Origin: Bog-756 sp963841885 | GTDB taxonomy: Bacteria; Actinomycetota; Acidimicrobiia; Acidimicrobiales; RAAP-2 | Assembly (NCBI GenBank): GCA_963841885.1 | Contig: CAWJEK010000013.1 | Span: 1-64,000, forward strand | Length of the DNA: 64,000 nt | Direction of reading: 5' to 3' | In this document: in pieces, positions 1 through 8,984 of the stretch | Numbering within the stretch: the first letter of the stretch is position 1 | How the letters are laid out: each line of letters begins with the position of its first letter | Made by a program: the position numbers and the translations under genes | Notes under the pieces: generated by a model | Database searches by the model: none | What the model saw: only the letters and a program-made list of their open reading frames with translations | Told to the model about the DNA's origin: nothing

Positions 1-275
1 ATCGCGTTTCCTCCAGGAGCTCCAGAGTGGCGATCTCTTTGGCCAACACGACCGGGTGGCGGTAGTCGTTACCGAACACGAAGGAGCCGACCCTCAGCTC
101 GGTGGTGGCCTCGGCGGCGACGGTAAGGGCCACCAGAGGGCCGAACTGGTCCTCGAAGTGGTCGGGAATGAAGAGCGTCGTGTAGCCGAGTCCCTCGACG
201 GACCTCGCCAGTGTCCCGCCAGGCCGCCCCCGAGGAGGCGTCGGAAAGCTGGACGCCGAAGCGGAAGGGAGTCAT
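1..275 (-). CDS. LLM-class F420-dependent oxidoreductase, N-terminal part (runs off the window, frameshifted)
   Basis: The gene starts at ATG 275 and reads MTPFRFGVQLSD, a typical start for luciferase-like F420 oxidoreductases of the TIGR03621 type. After about 20 residues the frame breaks near base 220. In the neighbouring frame the protein continues as LARSVEGLGYTTLFIPDHF, then RVGSFVFGNDYRHPV and AKEIATLELL, which are the conserved first strands of the TIM barrel. One surplus base explains the break. The gene is cut by the window edge, so substrate and length are unknown. It is divergent from the DAHP synthase gene, and both have a TANNNT box six bases before the start codon. Family assignment is firm; function within the family is not. 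Confidence 0.7.
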
Positions 276-281
276 ATAGCG

Positions 282-287
282 AGCCTA
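282..287 (-). promoter_or_regulatory. -10 box of a leaderless promoter (LLM oxidoreductase)
   Basis: TAGGCT on the minus strand ends six bases before ATG 275, so transcription would begin at or next to the start codon. No clear -35 element is visible. Confidence 0.45.
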
Positions 288-300
288 GGGCCGGAGGCTT

Positions 301-306
301 TACGCT
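301..306 (+). promoter_or_regulatory. -10 box of a leaderless promoter (DAHP synthase)
   Basis: TACGCT ends six bases before GTG 313. With the box at 282-287 it makes a compact divergent, apparently leaderless promoter pair. This spacing was the reason for choosing GTG 313. Confidence 0.45.
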
Positions 307-312
307 GTGGGG

Positions 313-1678
313 GTGGCACCACTGACCCCCGACCCCGAAGACCACCGCACGTGGGCGCCGGATTCGTGGCGATCGCGGCCCGCGGCCCAGCAGCCGACGT
401 GGCCGGACGAGGGCGCCCTCAAGCAGGTCCACGCCAGGCTGAGCGGGGCTGCCACCGCTGGTCTTCGCCGGTGAGGCCCGCCACCTGACCCGGGCCCCGG
501 CCGCGGCGGCGGGGGTGGCGCCTTCGTGCTCCAGGCCGGCGACTGCGCCGAGTCGTTCTCCGAATTCACCGCCGACGGCATCCGCGACAAGTTGAAGGTA
601 TCTCCAGATGGCCGTGGTTCTGACCTACGGAGCCGGCCTGCCGGTCATCAAGGTGGGCCGGATCGCCGGCCAGTTCGCGAAGCCCCGCAGTTCGCCCACC
701 GAGACGGTGGATGGCAAGGTGATCGACTCGTTCCGCGGCCACATGGTCAACGACGACATGCCCGAGCGCCGGCTCGGGTGCCCGACCCCGGTCGGCTCGT
801 CACCGCCTACGAGCAGTCGGTCGCGACCCTCAACCTGCTGCGGGCCTTCACCAAGGGCGGATTCGCCGACCTCAGCCAGATCCACGCGTGGAACCAGGAG
901 TTCGTGGCCACCTCCACGGAGGGCCGGCGCTTCGAGGACATCGCCGAAGGTATCGATCGCGCCCTGCGTTTCATGGACGCATGCGGCATCAACCTCCTCG
1001 ACGAGGACACCCTCCATCAGGTCGACTTCTGGACCAGCCACGAGGCGCTCATCCTCGACTACGAGGAGGCGCTGACCCGACGGGACTCGCTGACCGACGA
1101 CTGGTACGACTGCTCCGCCCACATGCTGTGGTGCGGGGACCGCACCCGGCAACTCGACGGTGCCCATGTCGAGTTCCTCTCCGGCATCCACAATCCGATC
1201 GGGTCGAAGGTGGGCCCGGGGGCCTCCACCGACGAGGTGCTGGAGCTGTGTGAACGCCTCAATCCCCAGCGGGTGCCCGGTCGACTCACCCTCATCACCC
1301 GGTTCGGGGTCGATGCCATCGACGACCACCTGCCCGGCTGCTGCGGGCCGTGACGACGCCGGCCACCCGGTGGTGTGGATGTGCGACCCGATGCACGGCA
1401 ACACGTTCACCGCCGAGGGCGGACAGAAGACACGGCGCTTCGACGACATCATCGGCGAGCTCCAGGCCTTCTTCCGCATCCACCGGGCGATCGGCACCTG
1501 GCCCGGCGGCGTCCATATCGAGCTGACCGGCGACGACGTCACGGAGTGCCTCGGAGGGGTGGAGGACATCGTCGAGGGCCAGCTCGGCCAGCGGTACACC
1601 ACGACCTGCGACCCCCGGCTGAACGGCCGTCAGTCGCTCGACCTGGCGTTCCGCATCGCCGACCTCCTGCGCGACTAG
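313..1678 (+). CDS. aroG: Class II 3-deoxy-7-phosphoheptulonate (DAHP) synthase, multiply frameshifted
   Basis: This enzyme condenses phosphoenolpyruvate with erythrose 4-phosphate, the first step of the shikimate pathway for aromatic amino acids. Class II (plant/mycobacterial) motifs can be read along the region: LPPLVFAGEARHLT near 450, QAGDCAESFSEFTAD with the metal-ligand cysteine near 530, KVGRIAGQFAKPRSSP near 650, GDRTRQLDGAHVEF and GIHNPIGSKVGP near 1140-1215, and WMCDPMHGNT near 1375. They lie in different frames. Breaks fall near 435, 515, 600, 770 and 1335-1345, and each is explained by one or a few lost or gained bases. Total span is about 455 codons, normal for the class. Because the gene is usually indispensable and every motif is intact, sequencing indels are more likely than a pseudogene. 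Confidence 0.85.
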
Positions 1679-1851
1679 GGGTGTCGGTCGGGTCGGGACC
1701 CGGCCCGGAGACCCGAACCGCCACATCGACGTTGACCGCCACCCGTGGGCCGTCCCACAATGGACGGGGCCTCAACCCCGGAAGGCAATCGGCCGATGGA
1801 ACCCTGAGTCGGATCGCACCGCCCTGCCGAATACCTGGAGTCACCTTCACC

Positions 1852-3592
1852 ATGCCCGAGCCGAACCGGCCACCGACAAACACCCGATCGGGAAGCGGCC
1901 GCCACCACCCGGGGCCGTGGTCGCCGTTCTCGGCGCCCTTCTCCCGGTGGCCGCGGGGCCGACCCGACTCCGTCGAACTCGATCCCCGTCTCGTCGGCAT
2001 CGACCACGACAACGGCGACCCCCACTCCCGTCGACGACCTCGACATCGACCTCCACATCGACCTCGACATCGACATCGACCTCAACACCGATGCCGACGA
2101 CGCCGCCGGGCCGGGTCCACTCGAACGCCGCCGAGGAGCTGACCCCCCACTCGACCACGACCTCGGCCTACTGGATAGTGGCCGCCGACGGTGGCGTCTT
2201 CGCCTCGGCGGCACCCCGTACTACGGCTCGATGGGCGGCATACACCTGAACGCACCCATCGTCGGCCTGGCCCCGACCGCACCGGCCGAATGGGGCGGCT
2301 ACCGGGAGGTCGCCTCGGACGGCGGGATCTTCACCTTCGGTGACGCCGGCTTCTACGGCTCCATGGGCGGCATGCACCTGAACGCACCCATCGTGGGCAT
2401 GCAGGCCACGCCCGACGGCAGAGGCTATTGGCTGGTCGCCGCGGACGGCGGGGTATTCGCCTTCGGTGACGCCGGCTTCTTCGGCTCCATGGGTGGCACC
2501 CACCTCAACCAGCCCGTGGTCGGCCTGACCTCGACCGGCGACGGCAAGGGCTACTGGCTCGTGGCTGCGGACGGCGGGGTGTTCAACTTCGGCGACGCCC
2601 ATTTCGAAGGATCGACGGGCAACCTCCAGCTGGTGGCTCCGATCGTGAAGATCACCGCCACCAGCAACGGAGACGGCTATCTGCTCGTGGCCGCGGACGG
2701 CGGGGTGTTCGCCTTCGGTGACGCCGGCTTCTACGGCTCGATCGCCTCGATCCCGCAGCCGGAGCCCATCGTGGGCCTGGCCAAGACGCTGGACGGAGGC
2801 GGGTACTGGTTCGTCAATCGCGGCGGGGGCGTCACGGCCGAGGGGGACGCCACCTATTGGGGATCGACGCCCCAGGTGTTGGCCGCACCGGTGGTCGGCA
2901 TCGTGCTCGCACCGGGTAACGGCACCTTCACCGGATCCTCCTACCCGTCCGGAAGCTACGGCTACGACATCTCGAACTACCAGTGTGGTGACTACCCTCC
3001 CCCACCCCACACCGTCGGCATCGTCCAGGTCACCGGCGCCAGCTTCGGAGCGGTCAATCCGTGCCTGGCCAGCGAGGCCGCCTGGGCCGGTGCGGGCCTC
3101 AATCTCTACGCCTTCCTCAACTACGGGGCGGATACCGACGCCGCCCCGGGCTGCGCCACGTCCGTCGTGCCCTATGCGTGCAACTTCGGCTTCGGAGCCG
3201 GCGTCGACGCGTTCGCCAAGGCGCAGGCGACCGGGATCGACACCCAGGTCAGTTGGTGGCTCGACATCGAGAACCCGCCGGAGGGGATGACCCCCTGGTC
3301 CACCTACCAGGCGGCGAACGCCGCCCTCATCCAGGGGTACATGAACGCGCTGCACGCCGAGGGGATCAACAGCGTCGGCATCTACGCCAGCCCCGGGGTG
3401 TGGCCCGGCATCGTGGGCAACTACACACCGGCGGTGCCGTACTGGGCCGCTGATTGGGGCCCGCCCCCGGCCGAGACCTGCGGTGACATCCACTCGAATT
3501 GGGCGGGCCTGCCCTCCGGCCCCGTCGAGATCGTCCAGTACGGGATCGGTGTCGTCAACGGCACCGAGTACGACGAGGACTACGCCTGCTGA
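1852..3592 (+). CDS. Secreted repeat protein with C-terminal DUF1906 (glycoside-hydrolase-like) domain, frameshifted N-terminus
   Basis: The N-terminus has a hydrophobic stretch (VVAVLGALLPVAAGPT, near 1917) that looks like a signal peptide. A Ser/Thr-rich linker follows, encoded by repeated CGACAT/CGACCT hexamers at about 2030-2090. Next come six tandem repeats of 42 residues (2165-2925) with the core GYWLVAADGGVFAFGDA, each followed by a GSMGG-HLNAPIVG-like segment; they may form a beta-propeller. The last 220 residues start at YGYDISNYQCG and match the DUF1906 fold, related to GH25 lysozymes, so a role at the cell wall is possible but unproven. Frames break near 1880, 1960, 2030 and 2207, the last inside the first repeat; from 2231 to the stop the frame is open. 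ATG 1852 is the best upstream start but is uncertain. The 3' end overlaps the convergent phosphatase by 13 bases. Confidence 0.75.
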
Positions 3593-4446
3593 ACGCGGGT
3601 GTCCGGCGATGACGTCCCGACGGACATCCACGACCGTCCGGATCCACCGGCGGGCTGCGTGTCGCCTCCGATCCCCTCGGTGCCCAGATGGTGCGCACCG
3701 TCGTTGTAGCCGATGAGCTTCCACGCGCCGTCGTCGACCTCCCAGGTGGTCAACGAGGCGTGCTGGGTGCGCAGCTTCATGCGGGCACCCTCCGTGCCCC
3801 CCACCACGGGCAGCTTGGCCAGGAGCGATGCCTCGACCACTCCGGCGTGGCAGGCGACCACGATCAGCTGACCGGGATGGCGGAGAGCCACCCGGTCGAG
3901 GGCCTCCGAGACCCGGATCACGAATCCGGTCCAGCTCTCGCCGCCCGGCGCGATCTCCCGGCCCGGATCGGTGTCCCAGTCCGGATTCCCGAATCGGGCG
4001 CTGAAGTCCGACCAGTCGAGGCCGTCGGCTTCGCCGGGATGGAGCTCGCAGAACCCGCACTCCTGGACGGGCTCGACGGGCCCGCCGCCGGCGGGACCGG
4101 CCAGGGCCGGGGCGAGGATCCGGGCCGTCTCGACGGCCCGGGGCAGCACGCTGGAGTAGAGGACGTCGGTTCCGGCCAGTTCCCCGGTCTCGGTGAGCCG
4201 GTCCCGCAGCACGGCCACCTGGGACCGGCCCCGGTCCGTCAGGCCGGTGCATCCGATCGGTCCTCCACACACCCCCGAGACGTTGCAGACGGCCTCGCCG
4301 TGGCGCACCAGCACGATCCGGGTGGCCGACGCCGGATCCGGGCCCATCGTGCGGATGCCGGCCGGTGGGGCCGCGGGACCCGGGCCTTCGGGGGCCCCGG
4401 TGCCCGCGCCGGTGAGGGAGTCGAAACCGCCCGCCGACGGGCTCAC
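3580..4446 (-). CDS. Histidine phosphatase family protein (phosphoglycerate mutase-like)
   Basis: The histidine-phosphatase signature VLVRHGEAVCN carries the phospho-accepting histidine, and the second catalytic histidine is in VACHAGVVEASL. The 288-residue protein is typical of broad phosphatases of the PhoE/CobC group; the substrate cannot be told. GTG 4446 is chosen because it overlaps the stop of the upstream VWA gene by four bases (GTGA), which implies translational coupling. ATG 4347, closer to the domain, is an alternative that would remove a Gly/Pro-rich 33-residue leader. It is the last gene of the proA-MoxR-VWA operon. Confidence 0.85.
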   Translation of the reverse strand: MSPSAGGFDSLTGAGTGAPEGPGPAAPPAGIRTMGPDPASATRIVLVRHGEAVCNVSGVCGGPIGCTGLTDRGRSQVAVLRDRLTETGELAGTDVLYSSVLPRAVETARILAPALAGPAGGGPVEPVQECGFCELHPGEADGLDWSDFSARFGNPDWDTDPGREIAPGGESWTGFVIRVSEALDRVALRHPGQLIVVACHAGVVEASLLAKLPVVGGTEGARMKLRTQHASLTTWEVDDGAWKLIGYNDGAHHLGTEGIGGDTQPAGGSGRSWMSVGTSSPDTRVQQA

Positions 4447-5933
4447 GCCAGTTCTCCGACGAACCGCTCGAGCTGGCGGAGCGTCCGGCACTCCACCACC
4501 TCCTCGCAGTAGGTGGCGTACTCCCCCACCACCGAGTCCCCCGAGTCCCAGTAGGCCCGGGGCTCGGGATTGAGCCAGTAGACGTGGCGGGCCCGGGCCT
4601 GCATCTCCTTCACCACCCACGCCCCCGTCGAGTGGTAGTTGTTCCGGGCGTCACCCAGCAGCAGGATGCTCGTCTTCGGGGTGATCTCCTCGCCCCAGCG
4701 CTCCCAGAACACCGTGAGGGCGTGCCCGTAGTCGGAGTGCCCGTCCACCCAGACCACATCGGCCTCGGTGTTGATCCGGTGGACGGCCTCGGCCGGGTCG
4801 TCGACACCGTCGAAGAAGCCGGTCACCTCGTCGATGCCGTCGATGAAGACGAAGCTGCGGACCTTGGAGAACTGGGAGCTGATGGCGTGGACGAGATGGA
4901 GGGTGAACCGGGCGAAGGAGGCGACCGAGCCCGAGATGTCGGCGATCACGATGATCTCGGGTTTGGACGGCCGCGGGTAGCGGAACTTCGGGTCCATCGG
5001 GACCCCACCCGTCGACAGGGCGTGCCGCATGGTCGAGCGGAAGTCGAGCGGTCCCTTGCGTCCGTGGCGCCGCTTGCGGGCCAGGCGGACGGCGAGTTTC
5101 CGGGACAGCGGGGCCAGTGACTTGCGCAGGGCGACGAGCTCGTCCCGGGTGGCGTGCATCACATCGATGTCCTCGGGCAGTGGCTTGCGGATCGACTTGG
5201 CCAGCGCCTCGCTGCCGCGGTCGGCGACCAGGCGACGCCGGATCTCGGCCTCGATCTCCTTGCGCAGCTGGTCGATCCGCGCCTGGTACTCGTCGCGCAG
5301 CAACCGCTCCTCCAGGCCGGTGAGGGCGACGTCGGGAGGGGTGGGCTCGTGGGTCCCCTCCTCGATGTGGGAGCTGGCCGAGCGCCGGGCCTGGTCGACG
5401 AGGCGGTCCATCACCTTGTCGAGGTCCAGGTTCCGCAGGGTGCGGTAGAGGTAGTAGGTGCCGCCGACCGGCCGTCCCGCCTCCATGCCGGCGTAGCGGT
5501 CGACCGCCTGACGGGCGACGGCCTGGACCATTGCCGGGTTGGCGCTGAGGAGCGCCTTGTACAGCATGTCGGCGAGTTCCTCGGGGGTCATCCCCTCGCC
5601 GCCCCCGCCGCCGCGGCCCTTGCCCTGACGACCACCCTGGCCCGGCTGGCTCGAGGATTCGTCGCCCGCCTCCGCCTCGGATGCGTCGACCTCCTCGTCA
5701 GCGATCGAGTAGTTGGGCCCGCGCATCGAGAAGTAGATCTCGAAGGCCGTCTCGTAGGCGGGCCAATGGGTCGACGACTTCACCAGGCTCGCGCCGAGGG
5801 TGTACTTGATCGCCTCGCGGTCCTCCAACGGGACGTGCTTCAGGGTCTCGGCCGCATCGAGGTGCTCCGTGAGCGACACCGGTATGCCGGCGGCCCGGAG
5901 TTCGGCGACGAACCCGGTTAGGAGGTCCAGCAC
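4443..5933 (-). CDS. VWA domain-containing CoxE-like protein
   Basis: The 496-residue protein has an N-terminal helical region, a Gly/Gln-rich linker near residues 95-115, and a C-terminal von Willebrand A domain. The metal-ion site motif is visible as DISGSVASF (DxSxS). CoxE-like proteins work with MoxR/CoxD AAA ATPases, often in cofactor insertion or maturation of a target enzyme complex. The gene starts 12 bases after the stop of such an ATPase, so the two probably form a functional pair. No carbon monoxide dehydrogenase or methanol dehydrogenase genes are in the window, so the client is unknown. Start is GTG 5933, preceded by a GGAG ribosome-binding site. Confidence 0.88.
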   Translation of the reverse strand: MLDLLTGFVAELRAAGIPVSLTEHLDAAETLKHVPLEDREAIKYTLGASLVKSSTHWPAYETAFEIYFSMRGPNYSIADEEVDASEAEAGDESSSQPGQGGRQGKGRGGGGGEGMTPEELADMLYKALLSANPAMVQAVARQAVDRYAGMEAGRPVGGTYYLYRTLRNLDLDKVMDRLVDQARRSASSHIEEGTHEPTPPDVALTGLEERLLRDEYQARIDQLRKEIEAEIRRRLVADRGSEALAKSIRKPLPEDIDVMHATRDELVALRKSLAPLSRKLAVRLARKRRHGRKGPLDFRSTMRHALSTGGVPMDPKFRYPRPSKPEIIVIADISGSVASFARFTLHLVHAISSQFSKVRSFVFIDGIDEVTGFFDGVDDPAEAVHRINTEADVVWVDGHSDYGHALTVFWERWGEEITPKTSILLLGDARNNYHSTGAWVVKEMQARARHVYWLNPEPRAYWDSGDSVVGEYATYCEEVVECRTLRQLERFVGELA

Positions 5934-5945
5934 GTCCGCTCCGGC

Positions 5946-6884
5946 TCAGTCGTCGGTGTCGAGGCCGGCCAGCTCCTTGGCCGCCCGGTCGATGTCCGAG
6001 CGGTACTTGAGCAGGATGTGCAGCGTGTCCTTGGCCTGCTCGGCGTCGATCGACTCGACACCGAGGACCACCAGCGTGCGGGCCCAGTCCAGGGTCTCGG
6101 ACACCGACGGAGCCTTCTTCAGGTCGAGGGACCGGATCGAGCGCACGATGCGGGCCACCTGATCGGCCAGAGCCTGACTGATGCCCGGCACCCGGGTCTC
6201 GATGATGGCCCGCTCCCGCTCCATCTGGGGATAGTCGATGTGCAGGTAGAGACAGCGGCGCTTCAGGGCCTCGGACAGCTCACGGGTGTTGTTGGAGGTC
6301 AGGAACACCAGTGGGATCTGGCTGGCCCGCACGGTGCCGAGTTCGGGGATCGAGACCTGGTACTCGGACAGGATCTCGAGCAGCAGGGCCTCGGTCTCGA
6401 GCTCCACCCGGTCGACCTCGTCGACCAGCAGCACCACCGGCTCCTCCGCCTTGATGGCCTCGAGCAGTGGCCGGGTGAGCAGGAACTCCTCGGAGAAGAT
6501 GTCGTCCTCGAGCTGTTGCCACGACTGGCCGGAGTCGGCCTGGATGCGCAGCAGCTGCTTCTTGTAGTTCCACTCATAGAGGGCCTTCGACTCGTCGAGA
6601 CCCTCGTAGCACTGCAGTCGGATGAGTCGGCTCCCGGTCAGGCGGGCCACCGACTTGGCCAGCTCCGTCTTGCCGGTCCCAGCCGGTCCCTCCACCAGGA
6701 CGGGCTTCGCCAGGCGGTCGGCCAGGTAGACCACGCCCGAGATCCCGTCGTCGGCGAGGTAATCGACCCCGGCGAGACCGGTCCGTACCGCGTCGATGGA
6801 ATCGAACCGCGGAGGCCCGGCCTCGGGGAATCCGGTGCTGATCAGCCGGTCCTCCCGCTCGATGGGGGTGGTGTCCTGGCTCAT
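5946..6884 (-). CDS. MoxR/CoxD-family AAA+ ATPase
   Basis: The 312-residue protein contains Walker A GPAGTGKTEL, Walker B VVLLVDEVDRVE and a sensor-1 asparagine in FLTSNNTREL, followed by the small MoxR lid domain. MoxR ATPases act as chaperones that partner with VWA proteins, here the gene immediately downstream. ATG 6884 overlaps the proA stop by four bases (ATGA), so the pair is translationally coupled to the proline gene. Function beyond the family role is not visible. Confidence 0.92.
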   Translation of the reverse strand: MSQDTTPIEREDRLISTGFPEAGPPRFDSIDAVRTGLAGVDYLADDGISGVVYLADRLAKPVLVEGPAGTGKTELAKSVARLTGSRLIRLQCYEGLDESKALYEWNYKKQLLRIQADSGQSWQQLEDDIFSEEFLLTRPLLEAIKAEEPVVLLVDEVDRVELETEALLLEILSEYQVSIPELGTVRASQIPLVFLTSNNTRELSEALKRRCLYLHIDYPQMERERAIIETRVPGISQALADQVARIVRSIRSLDLKKAPSVSETLDWARTLVVLGVESIDAEQAKDTLHILLKYRSDIDRAAKELAGLDTDD

Positions 6885-8137
6885 GTCCGTACCTGACCTG
6901 TTCCTGTGACGACATATCTGATGGAGGTGAGCTCGCGCAGTCCCATGGGACCCCGTGCGTGCAGCTTCTGGGTGGAGATGCCGATCTCGGCGCCCAGTCC
7001 GAGTTCGCCCCCGTCGACGAAACGCGTCGAGGCGTTCACCACGACGGCGGCGGCGTCCACCTCGGCGGCGAACCGGCCCGCCGCCCCGATGTCGCGGGTG
7101 ACGATGGCCTCCGAATGGCCCGACCCGTAGCGGGTGACGTGATCGATGGCGGCGTCCAGGTCGTCGACCACGGCGATACTCAGGGTGAGCCCCAGGAATT
7201 CGGCGGCGAAGTCCTCCGGGGTGGCCTCGCCCAGGCCCGGCAGGATCCCTCGCGCCACGGGATCTCCGAGCAGTGTCACCCCTTCGAGCGCCGCCGCCAC
7301 CCGCGGCAGGAATTCAGCGGCCACGTCCCGGTGGACGACCAGCGACTCGGCGGCATTGCAGACCCCGGGACGTTGGGTCTTGGCGTTCACCACGATGCTC
7401 TCGGCCATGTCGAGGTCGGCGTCGGCGTCGACGTACACGTGGCAGTTGCCGATACCGTCGATCACGTAGGGCACGGTTGCGTGCTCCCGGATCGAGGCGA
7501 TCAACGACTCCCCACCCCGCGGGATCAGGCAGTCGATGGCCCCTTCGAGCTGCATGAATGCCACGGCGGAGGCCCGACTGGTGTCCTCCACGAGCCCGAC
7601 GGCGTCGAGGGGCAGGCCGGCCTTGACGAGGCCGTCCCGGAGGGCGGCGGCCACGACGGTGTTCGACGAGATGGCCGACGAAGATCCCCTCAGGAGCACG
7701 GCATTCCCCGATTTGAGGCACAGCCCGGCGGCGTCGCTCGTGACATTGGGGCGGTTCTCGTAGATGATGCCGATCACACCGAGAGGGAAGCGGACCCGCT
7801 GCACCCGGAGGCCGTTCGGACGGACCCAGCCCTCGGTGACCTCCCCCACCGGGTCGGGCAGCGCAGCCACGTCCCGGAGCCCGGCGGCCATGCCGGCGAT
7901 CCGTCCGGCATCGAGCCGTAGCCGGTCCAGCGACGTGGCGTCGGCGCCATCGGCCGCGGCCCGCTCGACGTCGACGGCATTGGCCTCGAGGATCGTCGAG
8001 GTCCGGCCTTCGATGAGGTCGGCCGACGACCTCAGGGCATCGTTCCGGGAGGCCGAAGACGAGGCGGCGAGGACGCGCGCCGCCGCCTTGGCGCGGCGGC
8101 CCAGTTCGACCAGCGGGGTGGGGGCGTCCGGAGGCAC
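6881..8137 (-). CDS. proA: Glutamate-5-semialdehyde dehydrogenase (gamma-glutamyl phosphate reductase)
   Basis: ProA reduces gamma-glutamyl phosphate with NADPH, the second step of proline synthesis. The aldehyde dehydrogenase fold is seen in FPLGVIGIIYENRPNVT, and the catalytic cysteine is in RPGVCNAAESLVV. GTG 8137 is chosen rather than upstream in-frame starts because it gives 418 residues, close to E. coli ProA (417), and because a TACGCT box lies six bases before it. The partner enzyme ProB is encoded about 0.85 kb away beyond the divergent TetR gene. ProA is the first gene of an operon with the MoxR ATPase, the VWA protein and the phosphatase. Confidence 0.95.
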   Translation of the reverse strand: MPPDAPTPLVELGRRAKAAARVLAASSSASRNDALRSSADLIEGRTSTILEANAVDVERAAADGADATSLDRLRLDAGRIAGMAAGLRDVAALPDPVGEVTEGWVRPNGLRVQRVRFPLGVIGIIYENRPNVTSDAAGLCLKSGNAVLLRGSSSAISSNTVVAAALRDGLVKAGLPLDAVGLVEDTSRASAVAFMQLEGAIDCLIPRGGESLIASIREHATVPYVIDGIGNCHVYVDADADLDMAESIVVNAKTQRPGVCNAAESLVVHRDVAAEFLPRVAAALEGVTLLGDPVARGILPGLGEATPEDFAAEFLGLTLSIAVVDDLDAAIDHVTRYGSGHSEAIVTRDIGAAGRFAAEVDAAAVVVNASTRFVDGGELGLGAEIGISTQKLHARGPMGLRELTSIRYVVTGTGQVRT

Positions 8138-8143
8138 GCAGCA

Positions 8144-8149
8144 AGCGTA
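8144..8149 (-). promoter_or_regulatory. -10 box of a leaderless promoter (proA)
   Basis: TACGCT on the minus strand sits six bases before GTG 8137. No strong -35 hexamer is visible at the usual distance. Confidence 0.5.
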
Positions 8150-8281
8150 GTGGGCGTCCCGGGAGGGGCGGTGCGGCCACCCGAGTTGCGGGCCCCCGTC
8201 CGGATTCCCACGACACTCCTCCCAGCTGGGGATACACGTGTTTCCGGCCTCGACGCCGCCCCACGGTCGGGGCGCGGACCG

Positions 8282-8287
8282 TACTCT
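8282..8287 (+). promoter_or_regulatory. -10 box of a leaderless promoter (TetR regulator)
   Basis: TACTCT ends seven bases before ATG 8295. The 157-base gap between proA and this gene thus holds two back-to-back promoters. Confidence 0.45.
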
Positions 8288-8294
8288 GGGATGG

Positions 8295-8952
8295 ATGGCC
8301 ACCACTCAGCATGCGACTACCGACACCCCCCGGGCGAACGAACGTGCCCCCGATGCGCCGAAGCGCAAACTTCCCATCCAGCTGGCCAACGAGCGGAAGA
8401 TGATCGACGGCGCCATCCACCTGTTGGTCGACCACGGGGTCGATGAGATCACGAACGTGGCGGTGGCGGTCGAATCACAGACCCAACCGAGTTACATCAC
8501 CCGGTACTTCGGCAGCCGCGACCGTTTCCTGATGGCGGTCGCCGATGAGCTCTCCACCCGCGTGGCGTCGATGGAACTCGGCCTCGGCGTCCTGGCCGGT
8601 CTCTCGACCGGAAACGCCGGCATCGGCCCGATCTTCGCCGTTCCCGAGGTGGAGAGCTGGTTCAAGCTCTGGCGCTACCTGGCCGTGCGGGACCTCCCCT
8701 TCGCCGGTTCGAGGATGGGCGACGGTCCCATCGTGGCCGCCGGCATCCGGAACCTGGAGGAGAACCTGGGCCTCGCCAAGCGCGAGGCCCGGACGTGGGC
8801 GCTCCTCAGTCTGGTGACGATCCTCGGGTTCCGCGTGCTTCGGCGACGTCCTCGGCGCCACCGAGGAGGACACGACGCTGGCGGCCACCACGCTCGCCTC
8901 GGCTCTGGTGGCCGCCTCCGCCCTACCGACGGTCGCCGAAAACGGGGCCTGA
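8295..8952 (+). CDS. TetR/AcrR-family transcriptional regulator (frameshift near 8840)
   Basis: After a 35-residue basic leader, the N-terminal part carries the TetR helix-turn-helix, seen as DEITNVAVAVESQTQPSYITRYFGSR with its usual YF-x-S/N recognition helix end. The ligand domain follows. The frame breaks near 8840 after TILGFRVL; restoring one base gives GDVLGATEEDTTLAATTLAS and a stop at 8952, a normal TetR length of about 218 residues. Without the correction the frame would run implausibly far into the opposite-strand proB gene. It is divergent from proA and may regulate it or itself, but no palindromic operator was found in the gap. Confidence 0.8.
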
Positions 8953-8984
8953 CGCCGTCCAGGACCGCTGATCCGACGGCGCCG

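Noticed and set aside
2165..2925. CRISPR-like repeat array
   Set aside because: The 126-base periodicity is protein-coding, with conserved reading frame and no spacer-repeat pattern.
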